A stretch of 64,000 nucleotides of DNA from Sporolactobacillus shoreicorticis (GTDB taxonomy: Bacteria > Bacillota > Bacilli > Bacillales > Sporolactobacillaceae). The stretch lies in the NCBI RefSeq assembly GCF_024125445.1, contig NZ_JAMXWM010000004.1, forward strand, positions 1-64,000, in the 5' to 3' direction. Below the pieces are notes generated by a model. It was not told where the DNA came from. It did no database searches and worked only from the letters and a program-made list of their open reading frames with translations. This document shows, piece after piece, positions 42,306 through 51,205 of this stretch. A program made the translations under genes and the position numbers. Every line of letters begins with the position of its first letter. The first letter of the stretch is position 1.

Positions 42306-43763
42306 TTAAGTGGTTTTATGCAATTGGCGTCGTACGGTAAGAAGCCGGACGCCTGTAATCACGGCACAAAACGCGCAAATTCCGGCAGACGCCAAAAAGA
42401 CGGTGTGCATACCGTAAAGAAAAATAGACGGATGGCCTGGGATCATTCCGGTTACACGGTGACCCGCAGCCCGCGACATGTTGGCAAACAGTAAGGTTGT
42501 TGCAAAGGTAATCCCACTAATCATGCCTAAATTTCGGATCAATGCGTTGACACTCCCCGCGCTTCCAAGCTGATTTTTCGGAACCGTCGACATGACGAGC
42601 GAGTTATTTGGCGACATAAAGAATCCACTGCCGGCACCGAGCAAAGCGATCAGTATGCCAGCATAGATAAGCGAGTTTTTCCCATTCAAAAATCCAAGTC
42701 CGATCTGTGCCACCACAAGAACCAGTAATCCAATGAATGTGAGAATTTCTGAACCGATTTTGTCTGACAGAGCGCCACTGAACGGTGCGACGACGGCCAT
42801 CATCATCGGAAACAGCATCAACAGCAGTCCGGAATGACCCGCCGACAGATGCAGAATGTCCTGGGTGTAGAATGGTGCGATCATATTGAAGCAGAAATTG
42901 GAAAGAAAGACTAAATAGCCACAGAAAATGCTGATCGAGAACATAAGATTCTTGAACAGACGCAACCGGAGCATCGGCTGTTCGATGTGCCATTCCACAA
43001 AGATAAATAAAACCAGCAAACCGGCAGAAAGAAAAAGCAATCCAAGAATACGTCCGTCGCTGAACCCTAAGTGTTGTCCAAGAAGCAATCCACTGAATAG
43101 AGCTATGATGAATAATCCAAAAATGGATGTTCCTGCCCAATCCAAGCGGCCTTTTGATGCAAACAAATCCTTAGGCAGAACACGCCAGCCCAGAATCATC
43201 ACCACAAGACCTATCGGTATGTTAATCCAAAAGATGTAATTCCAGCTCAACGTGGAGACAACGAGTCCGCCGATTCCCGGACCGGTGATTGAGCCCAGAG
43301 AAACGAAAGTACCGATTAAACCAAGCGCCCGTCCGCGCTCGGATTTCGGGAAAATATCGGTTGCGATCCCAAAATTATTGGCCATCGTCATCGAAGCGCC
43401 GATGGCCTGAACTATGCGACCGACAAGCAAGAAACTCAAGGTAAGACCAAATCCGCACAGCAGTGATCCAAAAACAAAAAGGGCAGTGCCAATCTTAAAA
43501 ATGCGAATTTTGCCCAGCATGTCGCCAAGCCGCCCGAAAAGCAGGATAAAGACACAGATTGTCATCAAATAAATAGTGACAATCCATTGACTGCTGGCGA
43601 TTGGCAAATGTAAGTCACGGGAAATCTGCGGCAGCGCTACATTGACGATGCTCGCATCAAGTGTCGACATAAACGTGAACATATTAATACTGATTAGGAT
43701 CAGCCATCGTCTTTTCTGGACGATTGGATCATCCTGATAGGTTAAAGCTCTTGACTTATTCAT
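42306..43763 (-). CDS. MFS multidrug efflux transporter, DHA2 (14-helix) family
   Basis: A 485-residue proton-driven exporter of the EmrB/QacA type. Helix 1 carries the DHA2 motif TLDASIVNVALPQISRDL. Motif A is FGRLGDMLGKIRIF, and motif C-like GSITGPGIGGLV lies in helix 5, where antiporters have G-x-x-x-G-P-x-x-G-G. About 14 hydrophobic helices. GGAGG lies 10 nt before the ATG. No regulator gene is adjacent. Substrate cannot be told; drug or toxic-metabolite export is the usual role. Confidence 0.9.
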   Translation of the reverse strand: MNKSRALTYQDDPIVQKRRWLILISINMFTFMSTLDASIVNVALPQISRDLHLPIASSQWIVTIYLMTICVFILLFGRLGDMLGKIRIFKIGTALFVFGSLLCGFGLTLSFLLVGRIVQAIGASMTMANNFGIATDIFPKSERGRALGLIGTFVSLGSITGPGIGGLVVSTLSWNYIFWINIPIGLVVMILGWRVLPKDLFASKGRLDWAGTSIFGLFIIALFSGLLLGQHLGFSDGRILGLLFLSAGLLVLFIFVEWHIEQPMLRLRLFKNLMFSISIFCGYLVFLSNFCFNMIAPFYTQDILHLSAGHSGLLLMLFPMMMAVVAPFSGALSDKIGSEILTFIGLLVLVVAQIGLGFLNGKNSLIYAGILIALLGAGSGFFMSPNNSLVMSTVPKNQLGSAGSVNALIRNLGMISGITFATTLLFANMSRAAGHRVTGMIPGHPSIFLYGMHTVFLASAGICAFCAVITGVRLLTVRRQLHKTT

Positions 43764-44042
43764 GAAACTGCAGCCTCCAAACGCGCATCTATACAAAAGA
43801 TAGCATAATTGCTTGAAAAGTGTTGAAGCAAAGTCCCGGCAGATTTCGATTATTTATTAATTAACTTTTTGAGGATTAGCGGCATGTCTAAAACTACAGT
43901 TTTATTTAGATTATTTTCTCGACATTTTGATGTAGATTTGGTTATATTTTTTGTGCATACGATCGTTTGTTCCTACTTTTTTTCAATTTCTTCTTTCTAA
44001 TTCCTTTTGCACAACTCAAATCATACCTCGAAGGAGGCCCCT

Positions 44043-44940
44043 ATGCCTACTGACCATGATCGGCGCTTCAAAGTCTTGCTGCACGAGTTTTTTGATGAAT
44101 TTCTCGAAGCCTTTTTCCCAAAGATTACATGCTTGATCTGTCTGAGAAAAGATTTCTCTGGGAGAAGCTGTTTCCTGATCTAATCGAGGGCGACAAGAAG
44201 AGGGACGGACATCATTGCGGAAGCAAAGCTGAAATCCCAAAAAGATCTGATCCTGATGGTCCATCTCGAGACGCAAAATTACTTTCAAGATGATTTTGCC
44301 GGACGGATGTACCTCTACTACATCGTTATTTATCTGAATTTATCTGAAATTTCGAAAGCCTGTTTTACTGATTGCGATCTTCAATTATGATGGAGTTAGA
44401 GAGGAACCGGATGAATTTGTGGTCAAGGTTTTACGGGGGTCAGCGAATTCCATTTTTTTAAGCTTGTGGTTACTAAAATGAATTGGCGAAAATTCATGTG
44501 TAGCAATAATCCTGCCGCCGCACTCATGAGCAGGATGAACTACTCCAAAAAGGAACGTGTGCAGGTTCGGCTTGCCTTTATCAGGCAGATGATCGGCATG
44601 CATCTTAGTGAAGCACGTGAAAGCATGATCAATGGATTTTTCGAAACCTATCTTCAATTAAATAAGAAAGAGGTGGATCAATTGATGGACCAAGCGAAAG
44701 AACTCCCGGAGGAAATCCGAGAAGAAGTGCTCAAATGGCCCAACACTCCTTTCATGAGCGTGGAAAGAAGGAGGGAATTGAACAGGAATTAATTTGGGAA
44801 AGAAACAAGGAATTGATCTGGGGAGAGAACAGGTTGCCCAAAAGCTGTTGCAGAAAGGAATGAGTCATGAGAGAATCAGTGAAATGACGGGATTAAGTGA
44901 AGAAGCGATTACTAACAAGCGAGGCATAACTAAGTTATGA
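44043..44940 (+). pseudogene. Rpn/YhgA-like PD-(D/E)XK nuclease ('transposase'), frameshifted
   Basis: AAGGAGG and ATG start a frame MPTDHDRRFKVLLHEFFDEF, the family opening. Later pieces in other frames are SEKRFLWEKLFPDLIEGDKK, DIIAEAKLKSQKDLILMVHL (the catalytic Asp...E-x-K region), MNWRKFMCSNNPAAALMSRM and FFETYLQLNKKEVDQLMDQA, then a tail GIEQELIWERNKELI and SHERISEMTGLSEEA. At least three frameshifts. The longest open piece is 44466-44792. Such genes are mobile and promote recombination; this one is dead. Confidence 0.8.
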
Positions 44941-45068
44941 ATCTCCAGTTTTGAAGAAATGTTCAGAAATACCGCTTTTATCCCGGTGATCGATTAATGA
45001 AATCCGAATAAGTGGGCATCGTGAATCCGTTCTGGGAAAATGGATCGGCGAACGTTTGAGTTAACCAA

Positions 45069-46037
45069 TCATATCAGAAAGCCGCGAATGGTTTGCACAA
45101 TATAGTTCATGTCCGTCTGAGTATAGCGCTGATCAATCGGCAGTGCGACCAAATCTTTAGCCAGTCGATATTCGAAGCTTGCGGAGGGTACGCGCGATAG
45201 AGCATCTTCCCAAAAATCATCAGCATAGATGTGATGACGCAATAAATGATTCTTTAGTTGTTCTCCGCGCTCAATGAGGAAAGGGTAGCATATTGGGCCG
45301 TTCACGTTACCGAAATGCGTATCGAGCTGATTGTACCGTCCAAGCTGCTGATGAAGAAAGTGGAAATTGTCGTTTCGGATGGTCCGTGCTTGCTCATAGT
45401 CAATACTCGTCAACAGTCGCTGAGTCGCGCATGCCATTGCATGCATGCCGCATGTATCGAGATAGGCTTCGTTTTGCTCGAAAAGCGGCTCGGCGGAGAC
45501 ACTCCCAAGATCAATTTGTTTCAGCAGCGCGTCGCAAAGATAGTAGGACGGATTCTGTTCCAAATCAAGCTGTGCTTTGGAATCGGTGTATAAATAACCA
45601 CCGTCCGGAACACCGAAAAACTTACGTGGCGAATACACCGTGTCTATGCCCGTGAGAGGCTGCTCAAAAAAAGCTTGCGTATTGTCGATGATGACGTGCT
45701 TCAGATTATGGCAGATATTTTGCACATTGCTGCTATTTATACCGAAGTAATTGACATAAAGCAAGCAGGCATCATCTTCTGGAATGGAGTTGAAAATAGG
45801 TGCGAGGTGTTCATCAATAGTGTAGAAAGCAAAGGCAACATTCAGCCGTTTCATTGGTTGAAGTACGCTGTCACAAATGTAGGCAGGCAGATAAATTTTT
45901 TTGTAATTTCTAATCCGCAGCACATACTCAAGTGCATAACGCGCGCTGTTCAGACGCAATGCCTGACTATGATATTCCGTTCGCACCGGCAGTTCCAAAG
46001 AAAAAAAACCGCCGATTATTTTTTTTTGCTCAGTCAT
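45069..46037 (-). CDS. DegT-like PLP-dependent aminotransferase-fold protein
   Basis: A 322-residue protein of fold type I. The N-terminus (FFSLELPVRTEYHSQALRLN, SARYALEYVLR) is the pattern of DegT-like enzymes in surface-sugar loci. Residues about 130-150 read IDTVYSPRKFFGVPDGGYLY, where the Lys in PRKFF corresponds to the PLP-linking lysine before the P-D-G-G turn; the Asp and Gln in IIDNTQAFFE fit cofactor contacts. GAGGGGGA before the ATG. Lies 1.2 kb from hag and could act on a flagellin or wall sugar, but no sugar-nucleotide genes flank it. Substrate unknown. Confidence 0.7.
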   Translation of the reverse strand: MTEQKKIIGGFFSLELPVRTEYHSQALRLNSARYALEYVLRIRNYKKIYLPAYICDSVLQPMKRLNVAFAFYTIDEHLAPIFNSIPEDDACLLYVNYFGINSSNVQNICHNLKHVIIDNTQAFFEQPLTGIDTVYSPRKFFGVPDGGYLYTDSKAQLDLEQNPSYYLCDALLKQIDLGSVSAEPLFEQNEAYLDTCGMHAMACATQRLLTSIDYEQARTIRNDNFHFLHQQLGRYNQLDTHFGNVNGPICYPFLIERGEQLKNHLLRHHIYADDFWEDALSRVPSASFEYRLAKDLVALPIDQRYTQTDMNYIVQTIRGFLI

Positions 46038-46363
46038 AGGGTCCCCCTCATTGTACGATTAATTTGGATGAAACAGCCAGACTAAAAACAGAAAGCGAAT
46101 CGGTGCGTTTGATCTGAACCTGGTCTATCTGTTTTTAAAAGTTGAACAAGCCCGCTTCGCAGACATACGAATCAGAATGAGCATTGGCAGATCTATATCT
46201 TTGCAGAAGTGTCAGATACGATGATTTTCTTCGATTTATAAGCCATACACCAATTTTTGTTAACATTTTATCGGACACATGTGCTATGCGGGATAAAATT
46301 CTAATAAAGAGTTGCCTGAGGCATCGCACCATCCGTCACTCCAAGATATATGTGAAAACCATC
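46038..46363. other. Intergenic region, no gene seen
   Basis: AT-rich, only short open frames on both strands, none with a ribosome site. Confidence 0.4.
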
Positions 46364-46555
46364 CTATATCAGGAAAAGAAACAACAGCGAAAAAATCAGA
46401 CTGGCTTGCCAGAAACCAAGTCGTTTATCTGTAGCACGAGTGACAATAAAAGCGCAGCAGATTGAGAAGACAAGTAGAAGAACAAGCGCCTGCCATAGAA
46501 AGGGTAGAAGTGACGATAGAATACACGGAATAAGCAAATACAGATAAAAACGCAT
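46364..46555 (-). CDS. Small two-helix membrane protein, unknown
   Basis: 63 residues, almost wholly hydrophobic: MRFYLYLLIPCILSSLLPFL, a second helix ALVLLLVFSICCAFIV, then TRATDKRLG and a third hydrophobic stretch. AGGAGG lies 7 nt before the ATG, which makes the frame credible and shortens a longer open frame. Family unknown. Confidence 0.65.
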   Translation of the reverse strand: MRFYLYLLIPCILSSLLPFLWQALVLLLVFSICCAFIVTRATDKRLGFWQASLIFSLLFLFLI

Positions 46556-46756
46556 CGGGCAGCCTCCTTCCCAGTATAAGTTGATTATAGATGAGATGCG
46601 TGAAATTATCGATTCGTTCGCGCAAAAAGGTGTTGCCCGATGAGTACGCAAAAAAGATCTAGTTTTTCGGATCTCAGCATTTGGTCATAAATATCTTTCT
46701 CAAAAAGGGATTTATTTCTCATTTTCATCAAATAAAGCCACAAGTTATTCGCAGTC

Positions 46757-46990
46757 TTATTTTGCAGCATTAAAATGCTTAGATTGTCGAATCAAGTGCA
46801 ACCCCTGATGATAAAAGGCCTTAAAAGGTGTTTGCCATCCCAGACGTTTGCTTGGACGGTGCTTCAGTCAACCGTGTTGTTGGACGTTGGGACCGGAATC
46901 CTGCTTTAGATCATGCCCCTTGGGGAAATACTTGCGCAACAGACCATTTTTATTTTCATTCTTTAGACAAGTGGTAGTATGATAAAGATA
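46757..46990 (-). pseudogene. C-terminal remnant of IS30-family transposase
   Basis: Two minus-strand frames join as NENKNGLLRKYFPKGHDLKQ and then LKHRPSKRLGWQTPFKAFYH. They match the end of IS30-type DDE transposases (N-E-N-x-N-G-L-L-R-x-x-F-P-K-G, later N-x-R-P-R-K-x-L-G-x-x-T-P). The catalytic Asp residues and inverted repeats are missing. A relic showing that mobile DNA entered next to hag. Confidence 0.8.
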
Positions 46991-47124
46991 TGTACATGGA
47001 ATTCCTAATGAGTTTCTGGAGAAAGGATAAGCAGATAAGGACAAAGTGGAAGAAATGTTTAGAAAATCGTAATTCAGATTGATTATGATGCTGTTAAAAA
47101 ATATGAAAAAATATTCTAGCCTGC

Positions 47125-47151
47125 TAAACATCTTTTTGCTAATGACGATAT
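47125..47151 (+). promoter_or_regulatory. Sigma-D promoter of hag
   Basis: TAAA, exactly 15 nt, then GACGATAT; transcription should begin near 47158, giving a leader of about 88 nt. Confidence 0.82.
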
Positions 47152-47162
47152 ATAGATTGTAA

Positions 47163-47192
47163 GGCAATTGGGAAGGCGCCTTTCCAATTGCC
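47163..47192 (+). promoter_or_regulatory. 5' stem in the hag leader
   Basis: GGCAATTGGGAAGGC is followed directly by GCCTTTCCAATTGCC, a 15-base match with one G-T pair, at the very 5' end of the predicted mRNA. It probably protects the abundant flagellin mRNA. Confidence 0.7.
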
Positions 47193-47201
47193 AAATACTA
47201 T

Positions 47202-47217
47202 TCCACATGGATGTGGA
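47202..47217 (+). promoter_or_regulatory. CsrA-binding hairpin in hag leader
   Basis: CCACA-TGGA-TGTGG places GGA in a tetraloop; the core ACATGGATGT matches the CsrA optimum ACARGGATGT. The Shine-Dalgarno AAGGAGGA 14 nt downstream offers a second GGA, the two-site pattern by which CsrA blocks hag in B. subtilis. Confidence 0.78.
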
Positions 47218-47245
47218 CATTTACAATTCAAGGAGGAAACTATTT

Positions 47246-48070
47246 ATGATTATCAATCACAATATTGCTTCACTGAATACATTGAATCAGTTGAGCAAAA
47301 ACGAAACGGCAACACAAAAATCACTTGCAAAACTATCTTCTGGTCTTCGCATCAATACAGCCGCTGACGATGCTGCTGGTCTGGCGATCTCTGAAAAAAT
47401 GAAAGCACAGATCAATGGCTTGGATCAAGCGAAGAGAAATGCACAAGATGGAACATCAATGATTCAAACTGCTGAAGGGGCATTAAATGAAACTACTGCA
47501 ATCCTTCAACGTATGCGTGAATTGGTTGTTCAGGCAGGAAATGGAACTAGCATAGAAGAAGATAAAGATCAGATTAATACTGAATTGAACCAATTGCAAT
47601 CTGAAATTGATCGTATCGCTACTACGACTCAATTTAACAAACAAGATTTGCTAACTGGAGACCTTACAGGTGCAAGTGCAGTTGTTCTCCAAATTGGTGC
47701 TAATTCTGGTCAGATTCTTTCATTCACGGTTAGTGCAATGACAACTGCTTCATTAGGTATTGGTTCTGCTTTGAATATTACAAATAATGCTGGTGCTAGT
47801 TCAGCAATTTCATTGATTGATGCTGCTCTGAAAACTGTATCTACTCAGCGTGATAATCTTGGTGCGCTTCAAAATCGTCTGGAACATACAATTAATAATT
47901 TGAGCACTTCTTCACAGAATCTTACTGATGCTCAGTCACGTATTGCGGATGTGGATATGGCTTCTGAAATGGCTAATTTCACGAAAAATAATATCTTAAA
48001 TCAAGCTGCACAAGCAATGCTTGCTCAAGCAAACCAATTGCCACAAGGAGTACTCCAACTTTTAAGATAA
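47246..48070 (+). CDS. hag: Flagellin
   Basis: A 274-residue flagellin, the filament subunit exported through the flagellar type III gate. D0/D1 N-terminal signature MIINHNIASLNTLNQLSKNE and LSSGLRINTAADDAAGLAIS; C-terminal ADVDMASEMANFTKNNILNQ and AMLAQANQLPQGVLQLLR. The central variable part is very short (about 60 residues), so the filament surface is compact. AAGGAGG lies 9 nt before the ATG. Sigma-D promoter, 5' stem and CsrA site precede it. The genes downstream suggest it may be modified. Confidence 0.97.
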   Translation: MIINHNIASLNTLNQLSKNETATQKSLAKLSSGLRINTAADDAAGLAISEKMKAQINGLDQAKRNAQDGTSMIQTAEGALNETTAILQRMRELVVQAGNGTSIEEDKDQINTELNQLQSEIDRIATTTQFNKQDLLTGDLTGASAVVLQIGANSGQILSFTVSAMTTASLGIGSALNITNNAGASSAISLIDAALKTVSTQRDNLGALQNRLEHTINNLSTSSQNLTDAQSRIADVDMASEMANFTKNNILNQAAQAMLAQANQLPQGVLQLLR

Positions 48071-48098
48071 TTGAGAAGATTTGGATAAGATATGCCAG

Positions 48099-48134
48099 GG
48101 TGAGGCTCTATATAATAGAACCTCACCTTTATTT
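48099..48134 (+). terminator. Intrinsic terminator of hag
   Basis: GGTGAGGCTCTAT pairs with ATAGAACCTCACC (one mismatch), then a T-rich run. Confidence 0.8.
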
Positions 48135-48160
48135 ATTATGACTGAATAGAGGTGTGTACT

Positions 48161-51100
48161 ATGTCCGTGTTTTTATCATTGTGTATGATCGTTAAAAATG
48201 AGGAAAAAGTGCTCAAAAGATGTTTGGATTCAGTACAAGGCGGAGTTGATGAAATAGTTATTGTTGACACTGGTTCGACGGATGAAACCAAAAAAATAGC
48301 GAAAGAGTACACGGATTCTGTATTTGATTACCAATGGACCAATAGTTTTTCGGAAGCTAGGAACTTTGCGCAATCTAAAGCAAAAGGAGAATGGATTCTT
48401 GCTTTAGATGCTGATGAATATGTTTATTTAGAAAATCTTAAAGAAACTGTTAAAAAATTAAAAAGAAATGATAATCAATATGATGGTTATAGTGCAAAAA
48501 TATATAATTTTGTTGGAATACATGGAGAATACACAACACAGCATCACCATACACGCCTTTACCGGAACGTGCCAACAATTAAATATAAAAGGACCATTCA
48601 TGAGCAACTTTATAAGGAAAATAATTTACTTCCCATTGCCAGTTCAGATCTTGTGATCTATCATTCAGGATATATGTCAGATACGATTGGGGAAAAGGGG
48701 AAGCGAAAGCGGAATGAGCAACTAATAGATGAACAAATAGATAAAGTTGGATTAAATGGATTTGACTATTTTAATCTTGGTAACGAATCCTCATCGAAAG
48801 GAGATAATGATCAGGCATTAACTTATTATAAGTTGGCCTATCAAAATAAACCTGACTTTGATTATGCATGGATTCCGGCTTGCCTTGTTCAACTTGTTAG
48901 AACACTCATTAATTTAAAACGATTTTCAGATGCATTAGCAGTAATTCGAGAAGCAAGCCAAATTTTTATTAAGTCTCCCGACTTTAAAGTTTTGAAAACG
49001 AATGTTTTTATTTTGCAAGGAAGGTTAATTGAAGCTAAATCAGAGTTAATGGATCTATTAGATAATAAAGAAAAATATCAAGAAATAATTACCAGTCCTG
49101 ATTATCTTGACTATTACCCCAATAAATGGCTGGCTATTATCTCTGAAAGATTGAATGATAAAAATAAAGCAGTATTCTACTATAGTCAGGCACTAAATGT
49201 AAATTTTAATGATGAAGATTTGATTAAAAGGTTTTTTACATTGTTAATTGATAATGAAGAGATGAAGGATGTTGTTCACTTTATTAAAAAAGAAAAATGG
49301 TTGAAAAAAAAGGTCTATTCAGAAAAAATTATTCACGCTTTAATACATCTACAGCCTGCTCAGGAAATTATTAATCAATTAGCTCGTTTAGACGAATATA
49401 AAGACAATATTGGTATTCAAATAAAAAGGCTATGGAACGAAAATCGTACGACACAGGCCTTTGAACAATTAAATAGTCTTTCATTTGAAAAGCTATTAAA
49501 AGTAATTAATCAAGATTTTTTTGATTTTACTGATTTTCTCCTGCTTTGTTTTGATTTAGGGAAAAAACAAATGCTAGAATCTCTTTCTAAAATCAGTCCA
49601 CAATCATCTGAAGTAATACAATTTTTACTTGAAAATGGAAGTAATAACACGATTAAAATTAAGGATGAAATCTATATTGTATTACTGAAACGAAGCATTT
49701 CACTGAGGAAGTTTGATTTACTTGAAAAACTTCTTCAATTCAGAACTGTTTTTGAATCAACGATAGATATTAAAATCGGCCATTTGCTTTATGAAAATCA
49801 TTTTTTTGATTTGGCTATTCAATTTTATCAAAAAGCCGGAAATGAAAATTTTGACGAGCAGACATACTTAAACCTCATTGACGAATGTAAAAAAAATAAT
49901 CTTCAAGAAGCAACTTATAATTTTTGTAATCAGGCAATTCAACAGGGCTACTATAATTTTTCTATCTTACAAAATTTAGGAAAAGTTGTTTACAAGATGA
50001 ATGCGGATAAATTAGCAATAACTATTCAAAATTTAGCGTTAGAATGCTATCCGGATAGTCAATATCTTATAAATAAAACAATTTGGGGCGAAAAACGAAA
50101 AAAGATTGCACTTGTTTATACTCCTTTATCTGGATCGAATGTCACCGCTCTAATGCGCCAAGTACCGGATGAGATAACACTAAAATATCAAATTAATTGG
50201 ATTGAGCAAAGAAGTGATTTGAATTACTTTAACGAGTTACTAGAGAATGATGTTGTTGTCACCACAGAAGGAAATTATCCGTTCGAAAAAAAGAAGGTTG
50301 AAACAAATCAGAAAGTAGTTGAACTTTGGCATGGGTTCCCATTAAAATCGATGGGACTTCTGGATGCAAGCGAGGTAGGAAAAGAACAAATAAAGAATCG
50401 TTGGAAAAATATAGATGCGATGATCTCTTACTCTCAGTTATATAATCAATCTATGGAAAAATGTTTTGGTATTTCTAATAATAAGTTTCAAGTGTTAGGT
50501 ACTCCTAGAAATGATATGTTGTTGCAAACAAACGGTAAAGAAAAGCTTAGAAAACTGTTTAATCTTACTGATCAGGGTGATCATGTTATTTTCTATATGC
50601 CTACATGGCGGCATACACCTCGTTTAAATAGAAAAGATGGTAACAAACAATGGAATAGTCTTTTTGACATGAGTGGTTTTGATTCTCAAGTTTTTGAAAG
50701 ATTTCTTGCGGAAAATCACTATAAACTCATTGTTAAATTGCATCCTGCAGATGAAAGAATGTTTAAAAATAGTGTTCACGAGAGTGAGAATATATTCCTG
50801 TTGACGACGGATCTACTAGTAGAACAGCAATTGGATGTATATGATTTATTGAACGGAGCAGATATGCTAATTACGGACTATTCATCAGTTTACTTTGACT
50901 ATTTATTGCTAAATCGCCCGATTATCTTCACTCCAGTTGATCTTGAAGACTATCGGAAATCACGTGGATTCGTTTTGGAGCCATACGAAAATTGGACGCC
51001 GGGACCAAAAGTAACGCAACAAGAAGAACTCCAACATGAGATTTTGAAATCAACGAATGATCAAAGTTACTATCAAGAAGAAAGAATAAAAATAAAAAAT

Positions 51101-51184
51101 CATGTGCATTTTTATCAAGACAATCATTCAACAGAAAGGGTATGGAGTTTTATTGATCAGATGCTACAACGGTATGGAGAATGA
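48161..51184 (+). CDS. GT2 - TPR - CDP-glycerol glycerophosphotransferase fusion
   Basis: A 1007-residue cytoplasmic three-part protein. Residues 1-230 are a GT2 glycosyltransferase (LSLCMIVKNEEKVLKRCLDS, VDTGSTDETKKIA, LALDADEYVY with the metal-binding D-x-D). About 200-640 is helical repeat/TPR sequence (FNLGNESSSKGDNDQALTYY). From 648 a TagB/TagF-type domain follows: VVELWHGFPLKSMGLLD with the catalytic His, IFYMPTWRHTPR, VKLHPADE and LITDYSSVYFDYLLLNRPII. AT-rich compared with neighbours, so probably acquired. Start is the ATG 6 nt after GAGGTG. Placed directly after hag and before flaG, it likely decorates flagellin with sugar and perhaps polyol phosphate; wall teichoic work is the alternative. 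Confidence 0.85.
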   Translation: MSVFLSLCMIVKNEEKVLKRCLDSVQGGVDEIVIVDTGSTDETKKIAKEYTDSVFDYQWTNSFSEARNFAQSKAKGEWILALDADEYVYLENLKETVKKLKRNDNQYDGYSAKIYNFVGIHGEYTTQHHHTRLYRNVPTIKYKRTIHEQLYKENNLLPIASSDLVIYHSGYMSDTIGEKGKRKRNEQLIDEQIDKVGLNGFDYFNLGNESSSKGDNDQALTYYKLAYQNKPDFDYAWIPACLVQLVRTLINLKRFSDALAVIREASQIFIKSPDFKVLKTNVFILQGRLIEAKSELMDLLDNKEKYQEIITSPDYLDYYPNKWLAIISERLNDKNKAVFYYSQALNVNFNDEDLIKRFFTLLIDNEEMKDVVHFIKKEKWLKKKVYSEKIIHALIHLQPAQEIINQLARLDEYKDNIGIQIKRLWNENRTTQAFEQLNSLSFEKLLKVINQDFFDFTDFLLLCFDLGKKQMLESLSKISPQSSEVIQFLLENGSNNTIKIKDEIYIVLLKRSISLRKFDLLEKLLQFRTVFESTIDIKIGHLLYENHFFDLAIQFYQKAGNENFDEQTYLNLIDECKKNNLQEATYNFCNQAIQQGYYNFSILQNLGKVVYKMNADKLAITIQNLALECYPDSQYLINKTIWGEKRKKIALVYTPLSGSNVTALMRQVPDEITLKYQINWIEQRSDLNYFNELLENDVVVTTEGNYPFEKKKVETNQKVVELWHGFPLKSMGLLDASEVGKEQIKNRWKNIDAMISYSQLYNQSMEKCFGISNNKFQVLGTPRNDMLLQTNGKEKLRKLFNLTDQGDHVIFYMPTWRHTPRLNRKDGNKQWNSLFDMSGFDSQVFERFLAENHYKLIVKLHPADERMFKNSVHESENIFLLTTDLLVEQQLDVYDLLNGADMLITDYSSVYFDYLLLNRPIIFTPVDLEDYRKSRGFVLEPYENWTPGPKVTQQEELQHEILKSTNDQSYYQEERIKIKNHVHFYQDNHSTERVWSFIDQMLQRYGE

Positions 51185-51205
51185 AAACAAGGATGGATAA
51201 ATAAT

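Noticed and set aside
46135-46465. Overlapping short frames left of the small membrane gene
   Set aside because: No ribosome sites and no recognisable composition; left as intergenic.
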